The translations under genes were made by a program, and so were the position numbers. DNA of 64,000 nt, taken from assembly GCF_014530035.1 (NCBI RefSeq), contig NZ_JACVMX010000001.1:496001-560000 (forward strand), read 5' to 3'. This stretch comes from Leucobacter sp. cx-328. Lineage in GTDB: Bacteria > Actinomycetota > Actinomycetes > Actinomycetales > Microbacteriaceae. The notes under the pieces were generated by a model. It had not been told where the DNA came from. It did not search any database and saw nothing but the letters and a program-made list of their open reading frames with translations. Numbering within the stretch: the first letter of the stretch is position 1; every line of letters begins with the position of its first letter. This document shows positions 9,167-17,776 of the stretch, piece after piece.

Positions 9167-10378
9167 CTAAACCGCAACCCCGAGCAACCGTGTGAGCTGC
9201 GCGCCAACAAACTCGAACTCAATCAAGAACGCATCGTGACCGAAGGGTGAGTCCAACCGCACGGCTCGATCGCCGTCGAGGGCGCCCGGTACGTGCAACG
9301 CGATCTCATCTTGACCGTCGAGCGTGAACAAGCGGTCGCTCGGAATGCCGATCACCAGCGTGGGAACCGTGATCGTGGTGAGCGCAGCACGCACACCACC
9401 ACGTCCGCGACCGACATCGTGTGAACTCATGGCCTGCACGAGTGTGAGGTAGCTGTTCGCGTCGAAACGGCGGGTGAACTTATTGCCGTGGAAGTCGAGG
9501 TACGACTCAACGGCGAAGCGCCCACCCTTGCCAAGTGGACTCACAGCAGACTGCCATGACCGGCCGAATCGCTCGTCAAGTTCGCGGTTACTGCGGTAGT
9601 TGAGCAGCGCGAGGCGGCGCGCGGTAGCGAGACCGTGGTGTGGGCCGATGCCGTCTGGGGCGTCGTAGTAGTTGCCGCCGCGGTAAGCAGGGTCAGAACG
9701 AATGGCTTCGAGCTGTACGAGGTTGAGGCCGATCTGATCCGCCGTGGTGACGGGCGGTGACGCGATCACCGCGAGGCGATCTGCGCGTTCGGGGTACATG
9801 ATGGCCCACTCAAGGGCGTGCATGCCGCCCATAGATCCGCCAATTACTGCAGCGAATTTCGGTACACCGAGCGCTTCGGTGAAGCGGGCTGCCGCGTGTA
9901 CTTGGTCACGAACGGTGAGGTACGGGAAGCGGCCTCCCCACTCGCGGTTGTCAGATGCGAGCGAGCCTGGTCCGGTCGATCCTTGACAGCCGCCAAGCAC
10001 GTTGGGTGCGATGATGCAGTACTTGTCGGTGTCGAGGTGCTTGCCAGGGCCGACGATTTCTTCCCACCAGCCGCTTGTCGCGTGGCCGGAGCTTGCGGGG
10101 CCAACGAGGTGACTGTCACCGGTCAGCGCATGAAACACGAGGATTGCGTTGTCTCGCGCCTCGTTGAGCTCGCCGAAGGTCTCGTACGCAATGCGCACGT
10201 GAGGGATCGTCTCGCCCGCCTCGGTATCGAGCGCTCCAATGTTCAGGAACTGACGATCGCCAACGGGGTCGCCGTCCCGCCAGCCGCCGGAAATCGGCGG
10301 ACGACCCATGAGCGCGCGCAACTGCGCGTCGGTGATGAAGTCTGTGGGAAATGAATCCTCGGGTGTCTGCCAGTCCAT
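9167..10378 (-). CDS. metX: Homoserine O-acetyltransferase
   Basis: About 403 residues. An alpha/beta-hydrolase-fold acetyltransferase that moves the acetyl group from acetyl-CoA to homoserine, the first committed step to methionine by direct sulfhydrylation. Marks are ALTGDSH, the nucleophile elbow IGGSMGGMHALEWA, and the C-terminal PFGHDAFLIE holding the catalytic His. The start is uncertain: ATG 10378 (MDWQTPED) has an AGGGAG immediately upstream, while ATG 10417 has no clear ribosome site. Its partner metY lies just upstream on the same strand, separated by a strong hairpin. The N-terminal GRPPISGGWRDGDPVGDRQF stretch fits actinobacterial MetX. Confidence 0.95.
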   Translation of the reverse strand: MDWQTPEDSFPTDFITDAQLRALMGRPPISGGWRDGDPVGDRQFLNIGALDTEAGETIPHVRIAYETFGELNEARDNAILVFHALTGDSHLVGPASSGHATSGWWEEIVGPGKHLDTDKYCIIAPNVLGGCQGSTGPGSLASDNREWGGRFPYLTVRDQVHAAARFTEALGVPKFAAVIGGSMGGMHALEWAIMYPERADRLAVIASPPVTTADQIGLNLVQLEAIRSDPAYRGGNYYDAPDGIGPHHGLATARRLALLNYRSNRELDERFGRSWQSAVSPLGKGGRFAVESYLDFHGNKFTRRFDANSYLTLVQAMSSHDVGRGRGGVRAALTTITVPTLVIGIPSDRLFTLDGQDEIALHVPGALDGDRAVRLDSPFGHDAFLIEFEFVGAQLTRLLGVAV

Positions 10379-10476
10379 ACTCCCTATTGTGGACTGGTTC
10401 AGAAATTCGCGTGACATTGTTACGGAACCGGGTTGGGGCAGTGGTGGCGGATCCGCACACCCCACCACACACAACG

Positions 10477-10524
10477 ACGCGGGCGCTGCCCGGGCCCCAA
10501 ATGGAGCTCAGGCAGCGCCCGCGT
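10477..10524 (-). terminator. Hairpin between metY and metX
   Basis: A perfect 14-bp inverted repeat (ACGCGGGCGCTGCC / GGCAGCGCCCGCGT) with a 20-base loop lies 20 bases after the metY stop and about 100 bases before metX. There is no U-tract, so it may be a partial terminator or a processing and stability hairpin that sets different levels for the two methionine genes. Confidence 0.65.
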
Positions 10525-10544
10525 GCAGCGTGCGTAGCCGAAGG

Positions 10545-11864
10545 TTACGCGTTGTTTGCGACGACCGCGCGAGCGGCTGCGAAGCCCTGCTCGAGGTCTG
10601 CCGTGATGTCGTCGATGTGCTCGAGGCCGACCGAGAGCCGGATCAGACCGGGGGTCACGCCGCCCGACAGCTGCTGCTCAGGGGTGAGCTGCGAGTGGGT
10701 CGTCGACGCGGGGTGGATGACGAGCGAACGCACGTCGCCGATGTTCGCGACGTGGCTGAAGAGCTCAAGCGAGTTCACGAACGCCTTGCCCGCTTCAACG
10801 CCGCCCTTGAGCTCGAACGAGAGCACTGCGCCGACGCCCTTGGGTGCGTAGGTGTTTGCGGCTGCGTAGCTCGGGTCGGTCGGGAGACCTGCGTAGTAGA
10901 CAGTTGCAACGTCAGCGTGCGAATCGAGCCACTCAGCGGTGTCCTGAGCGTTCTGGGTGTGGCGCTCCATGCGCAGCGACAGGGTCTCGACGCCCTGCAA
11001 AAGCTGCCATGCGCTGAGGGGAGCGATTGATGAACCGAGGTCACGAAGGAGCTGAACGCGTGCCTTGATGATGTAGGCGATGCCGTCGCCGACAGCGCCG
11101 GTGTAGCTCACACCGTTGTACGAAGCGTCAGGCTCAGTGAGATCGGGGTAGCGCTCGACGTGCTGTGACCAGGGGAACTTGCCGCCGTCGATGATCGCGC
11201 CACCGAGGGTGGTGCCGTGGCCGCCGAGGAACTTGGTGACCGAGTGGAGCACGATGTCAGCGCCGTGCTCCAGCGGGCGAATGAGGAAGGGGCTCGCCAC
11301 GGTGTTGTCGACGATGAGGGGCAGGCCGTTTTCGTGTGCAACGTCAGAGACGGTGCGGATGTCGAGCACCTTGGTGCGCGGGTTCGCGATCGACTCTGCG
11401 AAGAAGAGCTTCGTGTTCGGGCGAACTGCGCGCTGCCACTCTGCGGGATCGTCCTGGTTCTCGACGAAGGTGACCTCAATGCCGAGCTTGCCCAGCGTGT
11501 ACTTGAAGAGGTTGTAGGTGCCACCGTAGATCGAAGCCGACGATACGATGTGATCGCCTGCACTCGCGATGTTCAGAACCGCGAAGGTCGAAGCTGCCTG
11601 GCCGCTCGACAGCAGGAGTGCCGCGGTGCCGCCCTCGAGTGCAGCAAGGCGCTGCTCGGCAACGTCCTGCGTGGGGTTGGTGATGCGCGTGTAGATCGGG
11701 CCGAACTCAGCGAGTGCGAAGCGGTTTGCTGCCTGCTCGGTGCTGTCGAACACGAATGCGGTCGTCTGGTGAATCGGCAGCGCGCGCGAGCCCGTCGTTG
11801 GGTCGGGCTGCTGGCCAGCGTGGATCTGCTTGGTCTCAAAGCTCCAGGCGGTCTGTTCAGTCAT
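10545..11864 (-). CDS. metY: O-acetylhomoserine aminocarboxypropyltransferase (O-acetylhomoserine sulfhydrylase)
   Basis: 439 residues. A PLP enzyme of the Cys/Met metabolism family that makes homocysteine from O-acetylhomoserine and sulfide. Visible marks: WSFETKQIHAGQ at the N-terminus, YTRITNPTQDVAEQRLAALEGG, IVDNTVASP, and the PLP lysine in HSVTKFLGGHG, followed by the ELFSHVANIGDVRSLVIHPASTTHSQL block typical of MetY. ATG 11864 has a GGGGGA upstream. It sits upstream of metX on the same strand and is divergent from a short-chain dehydrogenase. A GTCT-N5-AGAC inverted repeat at 11904 lies in its promoter region. Confidence 0.95.
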   Translation of the reverse strand: MTEQTAWSFETKQIHAGQQPDPTTGSRALPIHQTTAFVFDSTEQAANRFALAEFGPIYTRITNPTQDVAEQRLAALEGGTAALLLSSGQAASTFAVLNIASAGDHIVSSASIYGGTYNLFKYTLGKLGIEVTFVENQDDPAEWQRAVRPNTKLFFAESIANPRTKVLDIRTVSDVAHENGLPLIVDNTVASPFLIRPLEHGADIVLHSVTKFLGGHGTTLGGAIIDGGKFPWSQHVERYPDLTEPDASYNGVSYTGAVGDGIAYIIKARVQLLRDLGSSIAPLSAWQLLQGVETLSLRMERHTQNAQDTAEWLDSHADVATVYYAGLPTDPSYAAANTYAPKGVGAVLSFELKGGVEAGKAFVNSLELFSHVANIGDVRSLVIHPASTTHSQLTPEQQLSGGVTPGLIRLSVGLEHIDDITADLEQGFAAARAVVANNA

Positions 11865-11903
11865 GTTGGATCCCCCGATAGTGAAAAGATGTGGGCGGTG
11901 TAG

Positions 11904-11916
11904 GTCTGAGTAAGAC
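11904..11916. promoter_or_regulatory. Possible operator upstream of metY
   Basis: An inverted repeat GTCT-GAGTA-AGAC flanked by TAG and CTA lies about 40 bases upstream of the metY start, in the gap shared with the divergent dehydrogenase. It loosely recalls the TAGAC-N6-GTCTA site of corynebacterial McbR, but the spacing differs by one base, so this is only a weak candidate. Confidence 0.3.
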
Positions 11917-12015
11917 ACTATGAGGTTCCCACACAACCGGCAACGCAATACGACACGAAGTGTAACCTTGAGCCAGAATCCCGACCGGGTGCTGTTTTGC
12001 ACGAATGGAGTCCCC

Positions 12016-12825
12016 ATGCACAATCGCGTTGTTGTCACAGGAGCTAGCTCAGGAATTGGCGCTGCAACGGTGCGTCGTTTCGCCGAGTTGGGATGGGAAA
12101 CGGTTGCCGTTGCGCGCCGCGCAGACCGGCTGCAGGCGCTCGCTGTAGAGACTGGTGCGCACGTCATCGTCTGTGATGTGACTGACGAGGCCCAGGTTGC
12201 TGCGATGGCTGCTGAGGTCGCGCGCACGGGCGGCGCGAACGCACTCGTGAACAACGCCGGTGGTGCGCTCGGCACGGAGCGGGTTGAGGATGCCTCAAAC
12301 GATGACTGGCGCGCAATGTTCGAGGTCAATGTGATCGGTTTGCGTACGGTGACTGCCGCCATGCTGCCGATCCTCCGCGCTGCGACGGAGCAGGCGGATC
12401 CCGATGCCACCGGCGTCGATGCCGGGCACGGGTGGGCCTCCATTTTGAACCTCACCTCGACTGCTGGTCACAGCGCGTACCCCGGTGGCGGTGGCTACAA
12501 CGCGGCGAAGTATGCTGCCCACGCGGTCACCGAGGTGCTGCGACACGAGCTTGCTGGCGAGCCGATCCGCGTCATGGAGCTGGCCCCCGGTCTCGTGCAC
12601 ACGGAGGAGTTCACGCTCAACCGGCTGCGCGGCGACGCCGCAGCTGCAGAGCGGCCCTATGCTGACGTCACCCCGCTGCAGCCGGAAGATGTCGCGCGCG
12701 TGCTCGTGAACGCATTCGAACAGCCGCCTCACGTCAACCAGGACCTCATCGTGATCCGCCCGGTCGCTCAGTCGAGTGTCTTCCACACGCGTCGCGGCCC
12801 GCTCGCCGCACGCATCGCAGAGTGA
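12016..12825 (+). CDS. Short-chain dehydrogenase/reductase (YdfG-like SDR)
   Basis: 269 residues. A classical SDR with the cofactor motif TGASSGIG (residues 8-15), NNAGG, a serine in [14 protein letters not shown], and the YNAAK active-site motif. The ARR after the second strand suggests NADP preference. The sequence resembles the YdfG/serine 3-dehydrogenase type NADP-dependent group, but the substrate cannot be set. ATG 12016 follows a GGAG at 12007; the frame is open further upstream but without a ribosome site. The last bases overlap the start of ung (GTGA), so it is likely co-expressed with it. Confidence 0.85.
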   Translation: MHNRVVVTGASSGIGAATVRRFAELGWETVAVARRADRLQALAVETGAHVIVCDVTDEAQVAAMAAEVARTGGANALVNNAGGALGTERVEDASNDDWRAMFEVNVIGLRTVTAAMLPILRAATEQADPDATGVDAGHGWASILNLTSTAGHSAYPGGGGYNAAKYAAHAVTEVLRHELAGEPIRVMELAPGLVHTEEFTLNRLRGDAAAAERPYADVTPLQPEDVARVLVNAFEQPPHVNQDLIVIRPVAQSSVFHTRRGPLAARIAE

Positions 12826-13547
12826 CGCAGATGGCAGCAACACTCACTGATCTCGTCGCCACCGGCCGCATGGCGCCAGACTGGGCCGAGGCACTCGCCC
12901 CGGTCGAGGCTGAAATCGCGGCTGCGCTCGAATTTCAGGCTGCCGAGCGGGCGGCGGGAGCAGTGGTGCTCCCGGAAGAGGCGCGGATCTTCGCCGCCTT
13001 CACCCAACCTCTCGCAGACGTGCGAGTGCTCATTGTTGGCCAAGACCCGTACCCGACACCTGGCCACGCGATCGGACTGTCATTTTCCACTGCGCAGGAG
13101 GTGCGGCCGCTGCCGCGCAGCCTTGCGAACATCTATCGTGAGCTCGCGACTGACTTGGAGATTGCACCGGCGGATCACGGCAACCTCACGTCCTGGGCTG
13201 ATCAGGGCGTGCTGCTCCTCAACCGCGTGCTCACTGTGCGCGCGGGAGACGCAGGCTCGCACCGCGGCCACGGCTGGGAGGCAGTGACTGAGGCCGCGAT
13301 CCGCGCCCTCGCGAAGCGTGGCGGCCCGCTCGTTGCCGTGCTGTGGGGCGCTGATGCGCGCAAGCTCGCACCGTTGCTCACAGGCGTCGAGATCGTCGAG
13401 AGTGCGCACCCGTCGCCGCTGTCGGCGTCGCGCGGGTTCTTCGGCTCGCGACCGTTCAGTCGCGTGAATGCAGCGCTCAGTGCGCAGGGGAGTGACACGA
13501 TCGACTGGCGCGTGCCGCAGGCGACGCTGTGGGACGACTGGGCGTAG
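12822..13547 (+). CDS. ung: Uracil-DNA glycosylase (family 1)
   Basis: About 241 residues. It removes uracil from DNA at the first step of base-excision repair. The water-activating motif [17 protein letters not shown] and the DNA-binding loop [18 protein letters not shown] are both present; [20 protein letters not shown] is also typical. GTG 12822 overlaps the upstream stop; ATG 12831 is an alternative giving a protein three residues shorter. It converges with the Lrp-type regulator 11 bases downstream. Confidence 0.95.
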   Translation: MTQMAATLTDLVATGRMAPDWAEALAPVEAEIAAALEFQAAERAAGAVVLPEEARIFAAFTQPLADVRVLIVGQDPYPTPGHAIGLSFSTAQEVRPLPRSLANIYRELATDLEIAPADHGNLTSWADQGVLLLNRVLTVRAGDAGSHRGHGWEAVTEAAIRALAKRGGPLVAVLWGADARKLAPLLTGVEIVESAHPSPLSASRGFFGSRPFSRVNAALSAQGSDTIDWRVPQATLWDDWA

Positions 13548-13558
13548 CTCGTCACTGA

Positions 13559-14020
13559 CTAGACCGGCTGCAGACCGGAAAGATGCTCGAACACGATCTG
13601 CGTTTGCGTTTGTGCGAGCGCAGGACGGTTGCTCAGGTGTTCGGCGATAAGCGCGCGCAACGCTGAGACGCTCTCGCACGACACATGGAGCACGAGATCC
13701 TTTTCGCCGCCGATGAGGAACACTTGCTGTACCCCAGGCACCGAGCGCAGGTCTTCTGCGAGTACCGGGACCTGGTCGCGCTGATCCGCGCGCACGGCCA
13801 CGAGAATGAGCGCGCTCACCGCACGGCCGAGGGCTTCTGGGTCAATGTCGGCTTGGTATCCGCGGATCACGCCGCGCTCCTCGAGCGCTTGCACTCGGCC
13901 GTGGCAGGTGGACGTAGGGATTCCCACCTGCGCAGCGAGCTCTTTGTACGGCATACGTCCGTGGCGAGCGAGTGCGGTCACAATCTTGCGGTCGATGTCC
14001 GTGAGGTGAACTGTGCTCAA
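13559..14020 (-). CDS. Lrp/AsnC-family regulator, probable KynR
   Basis: About 153 residues. An N-terminal helix-turn-helix (TDIDRKIVTALARHGRMPYKELAAQVG) is followed by a C-terminal RAM domain with the GVQQVFLIGGEKDLVLHV pattern. TTG 14020 is preferred as start because AAGGAG lies 6 bases upstream; GTG 14038 is in frame but has no ribosome site. It is divergent from kynB, and Lrp-type KynR proteins in proteobacteria activate kyn genes in response to kynurenine, so the same role is inferred here. It has not been shown for this lineage. Confidence 0.85.
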   Translation of the reverse strand: MSTVHLTDIDRKIVTALARHGRMPYKELAAQVGIPTSTCHGRVQALEERGVIRGYQADIDPEALGRAVSALILVAVRADQRDQVPVLAEDLRSVPGVQQVFLIGGEKDLVLHVSCESVSALRALIAEHLSNRPALAQTQTQIVFEHLSGLQPV

Positions 14021-14073
14021 GATCGACTCCTTATCCACGTCATGTACTGAAATTTTTACGAATTCTTGCTAGT

Positions 14074-14093
14074 TTTCCGGAATCCTTCCGAAA
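14074..14093. promoter_or_regulatory. Possible Lrp-type site in the kynB/regulator gap
   Basis: Two near-identical TTCCG(G)AA elements in tandem (14075-14082 and 14086-14092) sit midway between the divergent regulator and kynB starts. Paired short elements in an AT-richer promoter gap suit an Lrp-type protein, but the assignment is only positional. Confidence 0.3.
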
Positions 14094-14162
14094 TGGCCAG
14101 ACCTAATTCGGACATACTGGCAAACTAAGGCAACCAACTCGAACCGCAACGGAGGGAATTCG

Positions 14163-14855
14163 GTGCCACTCTACGATCTCAGTCCCATCGTGACACCGGA
14201 GACCCCGCATTGGCCGGGCGACCAGGACTTCACCCGTGCCGAGCGGTGGCGCATTGCCGATGGCTCATCGGTCAACGTTGGTACCGTCACGACCACGACT
14301 CACATCGGCGCTCACATCGACGCCCCAGCCCACGTCGTCGATGGCGCAGCGACGGCCGAGAACATTCCACTCGATGCGTGCATCGGTGACTGCCTGGTGA
14401 TCGATGTCGCCGATCTCGTCGACCTTACGGTTACACCGCACAGCCCGGCACCGGTGGCTGCGATCCGAGTGCGGATGGCACAGCTCCTACACCGCACACA
14501 GCAGATGCAGCCCACTGCGGCGAGCGCGGTACCGATGACGGTCGAGCGGGTGCTGCTGCGGCACCGATCCGCACCGGGAAACGAGTGGTTGATTGCATCT
14601 CCTGGTCTCGACCCTGAGTTCGTGGCCTGGTTTGCGGAGCAAGGCGGGCGCCTGATCGGCATCGACCTTGATTCGTTTGATCCGCTCACCTCGAAAGACT
14701 TGCCAGCGCATCGCGCGGCCATCGCTGGTGGCGTCGTCATGCTCGAGGGGCTTGCGCTCGCCGCAGTTCCTGAGGGCGTTGGCGATCTTGCGGCACTTCC
14801 GGTCGCGTGGGCTGGCGCCGACGCTGCCCCGGTGCGCGCCGTATTGCGCACGTAG
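14163..14855 (+). CDS. kynB: Arylformamidase (kynurenine formamidase, cyclase family)
   Basis: 230 residues. It hydrolyses N-formylkynurenine to kynurenine and formate. The metal-dependent cyclase-family pattern is clear: ETPHWPGD near the N-terminus, the TTTTHIGAHIDAPAHVVDG metal-binding stretch, GIDLDSFDPLTSKDLPAH, and a C-terminal MLEGLALAAVPEG. GTG 14163 follows a GGAGGG ribosome site at 14152. It heads a kynB-kynU-permease unit facing the Lrp regulator. The inserted loop TQQMQPTAAS in the middle is slightly unusual. Confidence 0.92.
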   Translation: MPLYDLSPIVTPETPHWPGDQDFTRAERWRIADGSSVNVGTVTTTTHIGAHIDAPAHVVDGAATAENIPLDACIGDCLVIDVADLVDLTVTPHSPAPVAAIRVRMAQLLHRTQQMQPTAASAVPMTVERVLLRHRSAPGNEWLIASPGLDPEFVAWFAEQGGRLIGIDLDSFDPLTSKDLPAHRAAIAGGVVMLEGLALAAVPEGVGDLAALPVAWAGADAAPVRAVLRT

Positions 14856-14939
14856 CACGAACCGATGCTGTTTCAGCTGTAGACCTACTTCTTGGCCGTC
14901 ACACGGCCGACTCACCCACCCCAGACGAAGGAGTCATCC

Positions 14940-16205
14940 ATGACCGTTTCGACAATTGTTACCCGCGAGGACTGCGTTGCTGCTGACGCGACCGATCCGC
15001 TCGCGCAGTACCGCGACAAGTTCACGCTGCCCGAGGGCGTTATCTACCTCGATGGCAACTCTCTCGGCGTGCTTCCGAATGACGCGAGTGCGCGGGCGAA
15101 CGACGTGATCTCGCGTGAGTGGGGCACTGACCTCATTGCAAGCTGGAACACGAATGACTGGTTCGATCTCCCCGTCCGTATTGGCGGGAAGATCGCAGGT
15201 CTCCTCGGCGGCACGGCCGGTGCCTGCGTGGCGACTGACACCACCTCGATCAACGTCTTCAAAGCCGTTGGTGCTGCGCTCGACATCCAGGCGCAGGATG
15301 CACCGGCCAGGAAGGTCATCATCTCGGAGCGTGAAAACTTCCCGACTGATCTCTACATGGTGGAGGGGCTCATCAAGTTCCTCGACCGTGGTTACGAACT
15401 CCGTCTTATCGACGACGAGGCGTCACTTGATGCCGCACTCGGTGACGACGTCGCCGCGGTGCTTTTGACTCAGGTAAACTACCGCTCGGGTCGCCTGTGG
15501 GACATGGCGCGCGTGACTCGCAAGATCCAGGACGCTGGCGCGCTTTCGATCTGGGATCTCTGCCACTCTGCTGGCGCGGTCCCCATTCGACTCGATGCAG
15601 CGAACGCCGACTTCGCTGTCGGCTGCACATACAAGTACCTCAACGGTGGCCCCGGCTCACCCGCCTTCATCTGGGTCGCGGATCGCCACGTTAATCGCGC
15701 ATGGCAGCCACTCGCGGGCTGGTGGGGCCATTCGAAGCCCTTCGATATGTCGGTGTCGTACGAGCCGAGTCAGGGGATCCGCCGATTCCTTGTGGGCACG
15801 CAGCCGATCATTTCGCTCGCAACCATGGAGGTCGGCGTCGATATTGCGCTCAGCGTCGACGAGGCGGAGCTGCGCAAGAAGTCTCTCGCACTCACGTCGC
15901 TCTTCATCAAGCTGGTCAAAGAGCGGATCCCGAACCACCCACTCACACTGGTGACGCCGCTCGACGAGGACGAACGTGGCAGCCACGTGAGTCTGCGTCA
16001 CCCCGAGGGATTCGCGGTGATGAAGGCACTCATTGCAAATGGTGTTATCGGTGACTACCGCGAACCTGAGGTGCTGCGTTTCGGTATCACCCCGTTGTAC
16101 ATCGGGTATGCAGATGTGTGGGACTCGGTGGAGACCCTGCGTCGCGTGCTTGACGAGGAACTCTGGCGGGCGCCCGAGTTCCAAATCCGCGGCGCGGTGA
16201 CCTAA
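14940..16205 (+). CDS. kynU: Kynureninase
   Basis: 421 residues. A PLP enzyme that splits kynurenine (or 3-hydroxykynurenine) into anthranilate and alanine. Evidence: FTLPEGVIYLDGNSLGVLP at the start, ATDTTSINVFKA for phosphate binding, LSIWDLCHSAGAVPI, and the PLP lysine in CTYKYLNGGPGSPAFIWV, then the characteristic AGWWGHSKPFDM. ATG 14940 has AAGGAG upstream; the frame extends a little further but without a ribosome site. It is 84 bases after kynB and precedes a permease. No tryptophan dioxygenase is present nearby. Confidence 0.96.
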   Translation: MTVSTIVTREDCVAADATDPLAQYRDKFTLPEGVIYLDGNSLGVLPNDASARANDVISREWGTDLIASWNTNDWFDLPVRIGGKIAGLLGGTAGACVATDTTSINVFKAVGAALDIQAQDAPARKVIISERENFPTDLYMVEGLIKFLDRGYELRLIDDEASLDAALGDDVAAVLLTQVNYRSGRLWDMARVTRKIQDAGALSIWDLCHSAGAVPIRLDAANADFAVGCTYKYLNGGPGSPAFIWVADRHVNRAWQPLAGWWGHSKPFDMSVSYEPSQGIRRFLVGTQPIISLATMEVGVDIALSVDEAELRKKSLALTSLFIKLVKERIPNHPLTLVTPLDEDERGSHVSLRHPEGFAVMKALIANGVIGDYREPEVLRFGITPLYIGYADVWDSVETLRRVLDEELWRAPEFQIRGAVT

Positions 16206-16266
16206 GCCGTATCCCTAGCTGTGTGTTCGGCCGCAATGGTGCGGTCGAACACGAATGGAGAAAAAC

Positions 16267-17676
16267 ATGCAGGAATTCAAAGACATTCAAACGCGCGAGA
16301 TCGGTCTCGCGAAAAGCCTGACCTCAGGTCAGCTGGGTATGATCGCGCTGGGCGGCGCGATTGGTACCGGACTGTTCCTTGGCAGTAAGTTCGCGATCGG
16401 GTTTGCCGGTCCGAGCGTCATCATCAGTTACCTCATCGGCGGCTTCATCGCGCTCATGCTTATGGGTGTGCTCGCTGAGATGACGGTGAAGCACCCCACC
16501 TCAGGATCGTTCGGCGCCTACGCCGAGTATTACCTTGGCCCAATCTGGGGCTTCCTCACCCGTTACATGTACTGGCTGTGCATTGTGCTCGCTGTTGGTA
16601 CCGAGGTGACTGCCATTGGCGAGTACATGCAGTTGTGGTTCCCTGGTGTTCCACCGTGGATCTGGGTGGTGGTTTTCTCGGCCGCGCTCATCCTCGTGAA
16701 CGCGATGAACGTGAAGAGCTTCGGCACCCTGGAGTACTGGTTCTCGACGATTAAGGTGTTTGCGATTCTCGCGTTCATCATCATCGGAATCTGGCTGGTC
16801 TTCTTTGCCGGCAAGCAGGAGGAGTACGGTTTCCAGAACTGGACCTCCGACGGTGGCTTCATGCCCAACGGGTTTACGGGCACCTGGTTCGCGGTGATCG
16901 TGGCGATCTTCAGCTACCTGAGCATTGAGATGATCGCGGTGGCCGCTGGCGAGGCGAAAGAACCTGAGAAGGCCGTGAAGAAAGCGTTCCGCTCGACGAT
17001 CTTCCGTCTTGTGATCTTCTACTTCCTCACGCTCGCACTCATTGTGTCGATTGCACCGATGCACGAAATCCTTGAGGGTGGCAGCCCCTTCGTGACGGTC
17101 ATGCAGGTCGTTGGTATCCCGTTCGCGGACTCGATCCTGAACTTCGTGGTCATTGTCGCGGCGCTTTCGGCGATGAACAGTCAGCTGTACATCTCGACGC
17201 GCATGATGTTCTCGCTTGCTCGCGCTGGTGAAGCACCCAAGGCATTCGGCAAGGTGGCCAAGAATGGCAGCCCACTGAACGCGCTCGCGCTCTCCACGGC
17301 CGGTATTGCAGTCGCAACCATCATCTACGTGCTCGTTCCTGACCAGGCGTTCACGCTCATGTTCGCGATCTCGATGTTTGGTGCGATGTTCACGTGGTGT
17401 CTCATCTTCATCACGCACATCGCGTTCCGTCGCTACCACGCGAAGCGCGGCGAGACGCTCGACTACAAGATGAGCTTTACGAAGATCGGCGCCTGGGTAG
17501 GCGCGCTCATGATGATTGCTGTCGCAGTCTCGACCGCGTTCACCCAGGAGTTCTGGGCGACCCTGCCTTTCGGTGCGGGTAGCCTCGCGCTCACGATCAT
17601 TGCCTACTTCGTACTTCGGAAGAACCGGAAGACCACCCCGATCACCGTGGCGCGCGGATCGGCGCCCACCGAGTAA
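16267..17676 (+). CDS. Amino acid permease of the APC superfamily, probably for kynurenine or an aromatic amino acid
   Basis: About 469 residues with roughly 12 hydrophobic helices. The N-terminal ALGGAIGTGLFLGSKFAIGFAGPSVIISY is the amino-acid-transporter consensus, and FSYLSIEMIAVAAGEAKEPEKAVKKAF is the mid-protein signature of the AAT group. ATG 16267 is chosen because GGAG at 16257 sits just upstream; ATG 16255 is an alternative. Its place after kynU suggests import of kynurenine or tryptophan, but substrate cannot be read from the sequence. It converges with the hut-side permease of the same superfamily across a strong hairpin. Confidence 0.88.
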   Translation: MQEFKDIQTREIGLAKSLTSGQLGMIALGGAIGTGLFLGSKFAIGFAGPSVIISYLIGGFIALMLMGVLAEMTVKHPTSGSFGAYAEYYLGPIWGFLTRYMYWLCIVLAVGTEVTAIGEYMQLWFPGVPPWIWVVVFSAALILVNAMNVKSFGTLEYWFSTIKVFAILAFIIIGIWLVFFAGKQEEYGFQNWTSDGGFMPNGFTGTWFAVIVAIFSYLSIEMIAVAAGEAKEPEKAVKKAFRSTIFRLVIFYFLTLALIVSIAPMHEILEGGSPFVTVMQVVGIPFADSILNFVVIVAALSAMNSQLYISTRMMFSLARAGEAPKAFGKVAKNGSPLNALALSTAGIAVATIIYVLVPDQAFTLMFAISMFGAMFTWCLIFITHIAFRRYHAKRGETLDYKMSFTKIGAWVGALMMIAVAVSTAFTQEFWATLPFGAGSLALTIIAYFVLRKNRKTTPITVARGSAPTE

Positions 17677-17723
17677 CGTTGGTCAGTTGCTGGCAGGGAT
17701 CAGCCAGCGGTTTCGATCCCAAC

Positions 17724-17760
17724 AGAAGGGCCGCCTCGAGCAAATCGAGGCGGCCCTTCT
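17724..17760. terminator. Hairpin between two convergent permease genes
   Basis: A perfect 16-bp inverted repeat (AGAAGGGCCGCCTCGA / TCGAGGCGGCCCTTCT) with a 5-base loop, midway between the two convergent permease stops. It can end transcripts from either side although no clear U-tract follows. Confidence 0.85.
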
Positions 17761-17776
17761 CCTGTGTGCGGTGCAG

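Noticed and set aside
8423-9222. Possible proteins on either strand across the repeat region
   Set aside because: Their sequences are translations of the palindrome and 25-bp repeats (recurring CANPAKRFLRQPRET-like runs) or lie antisense to the CNNM gene; no ribosome sites.
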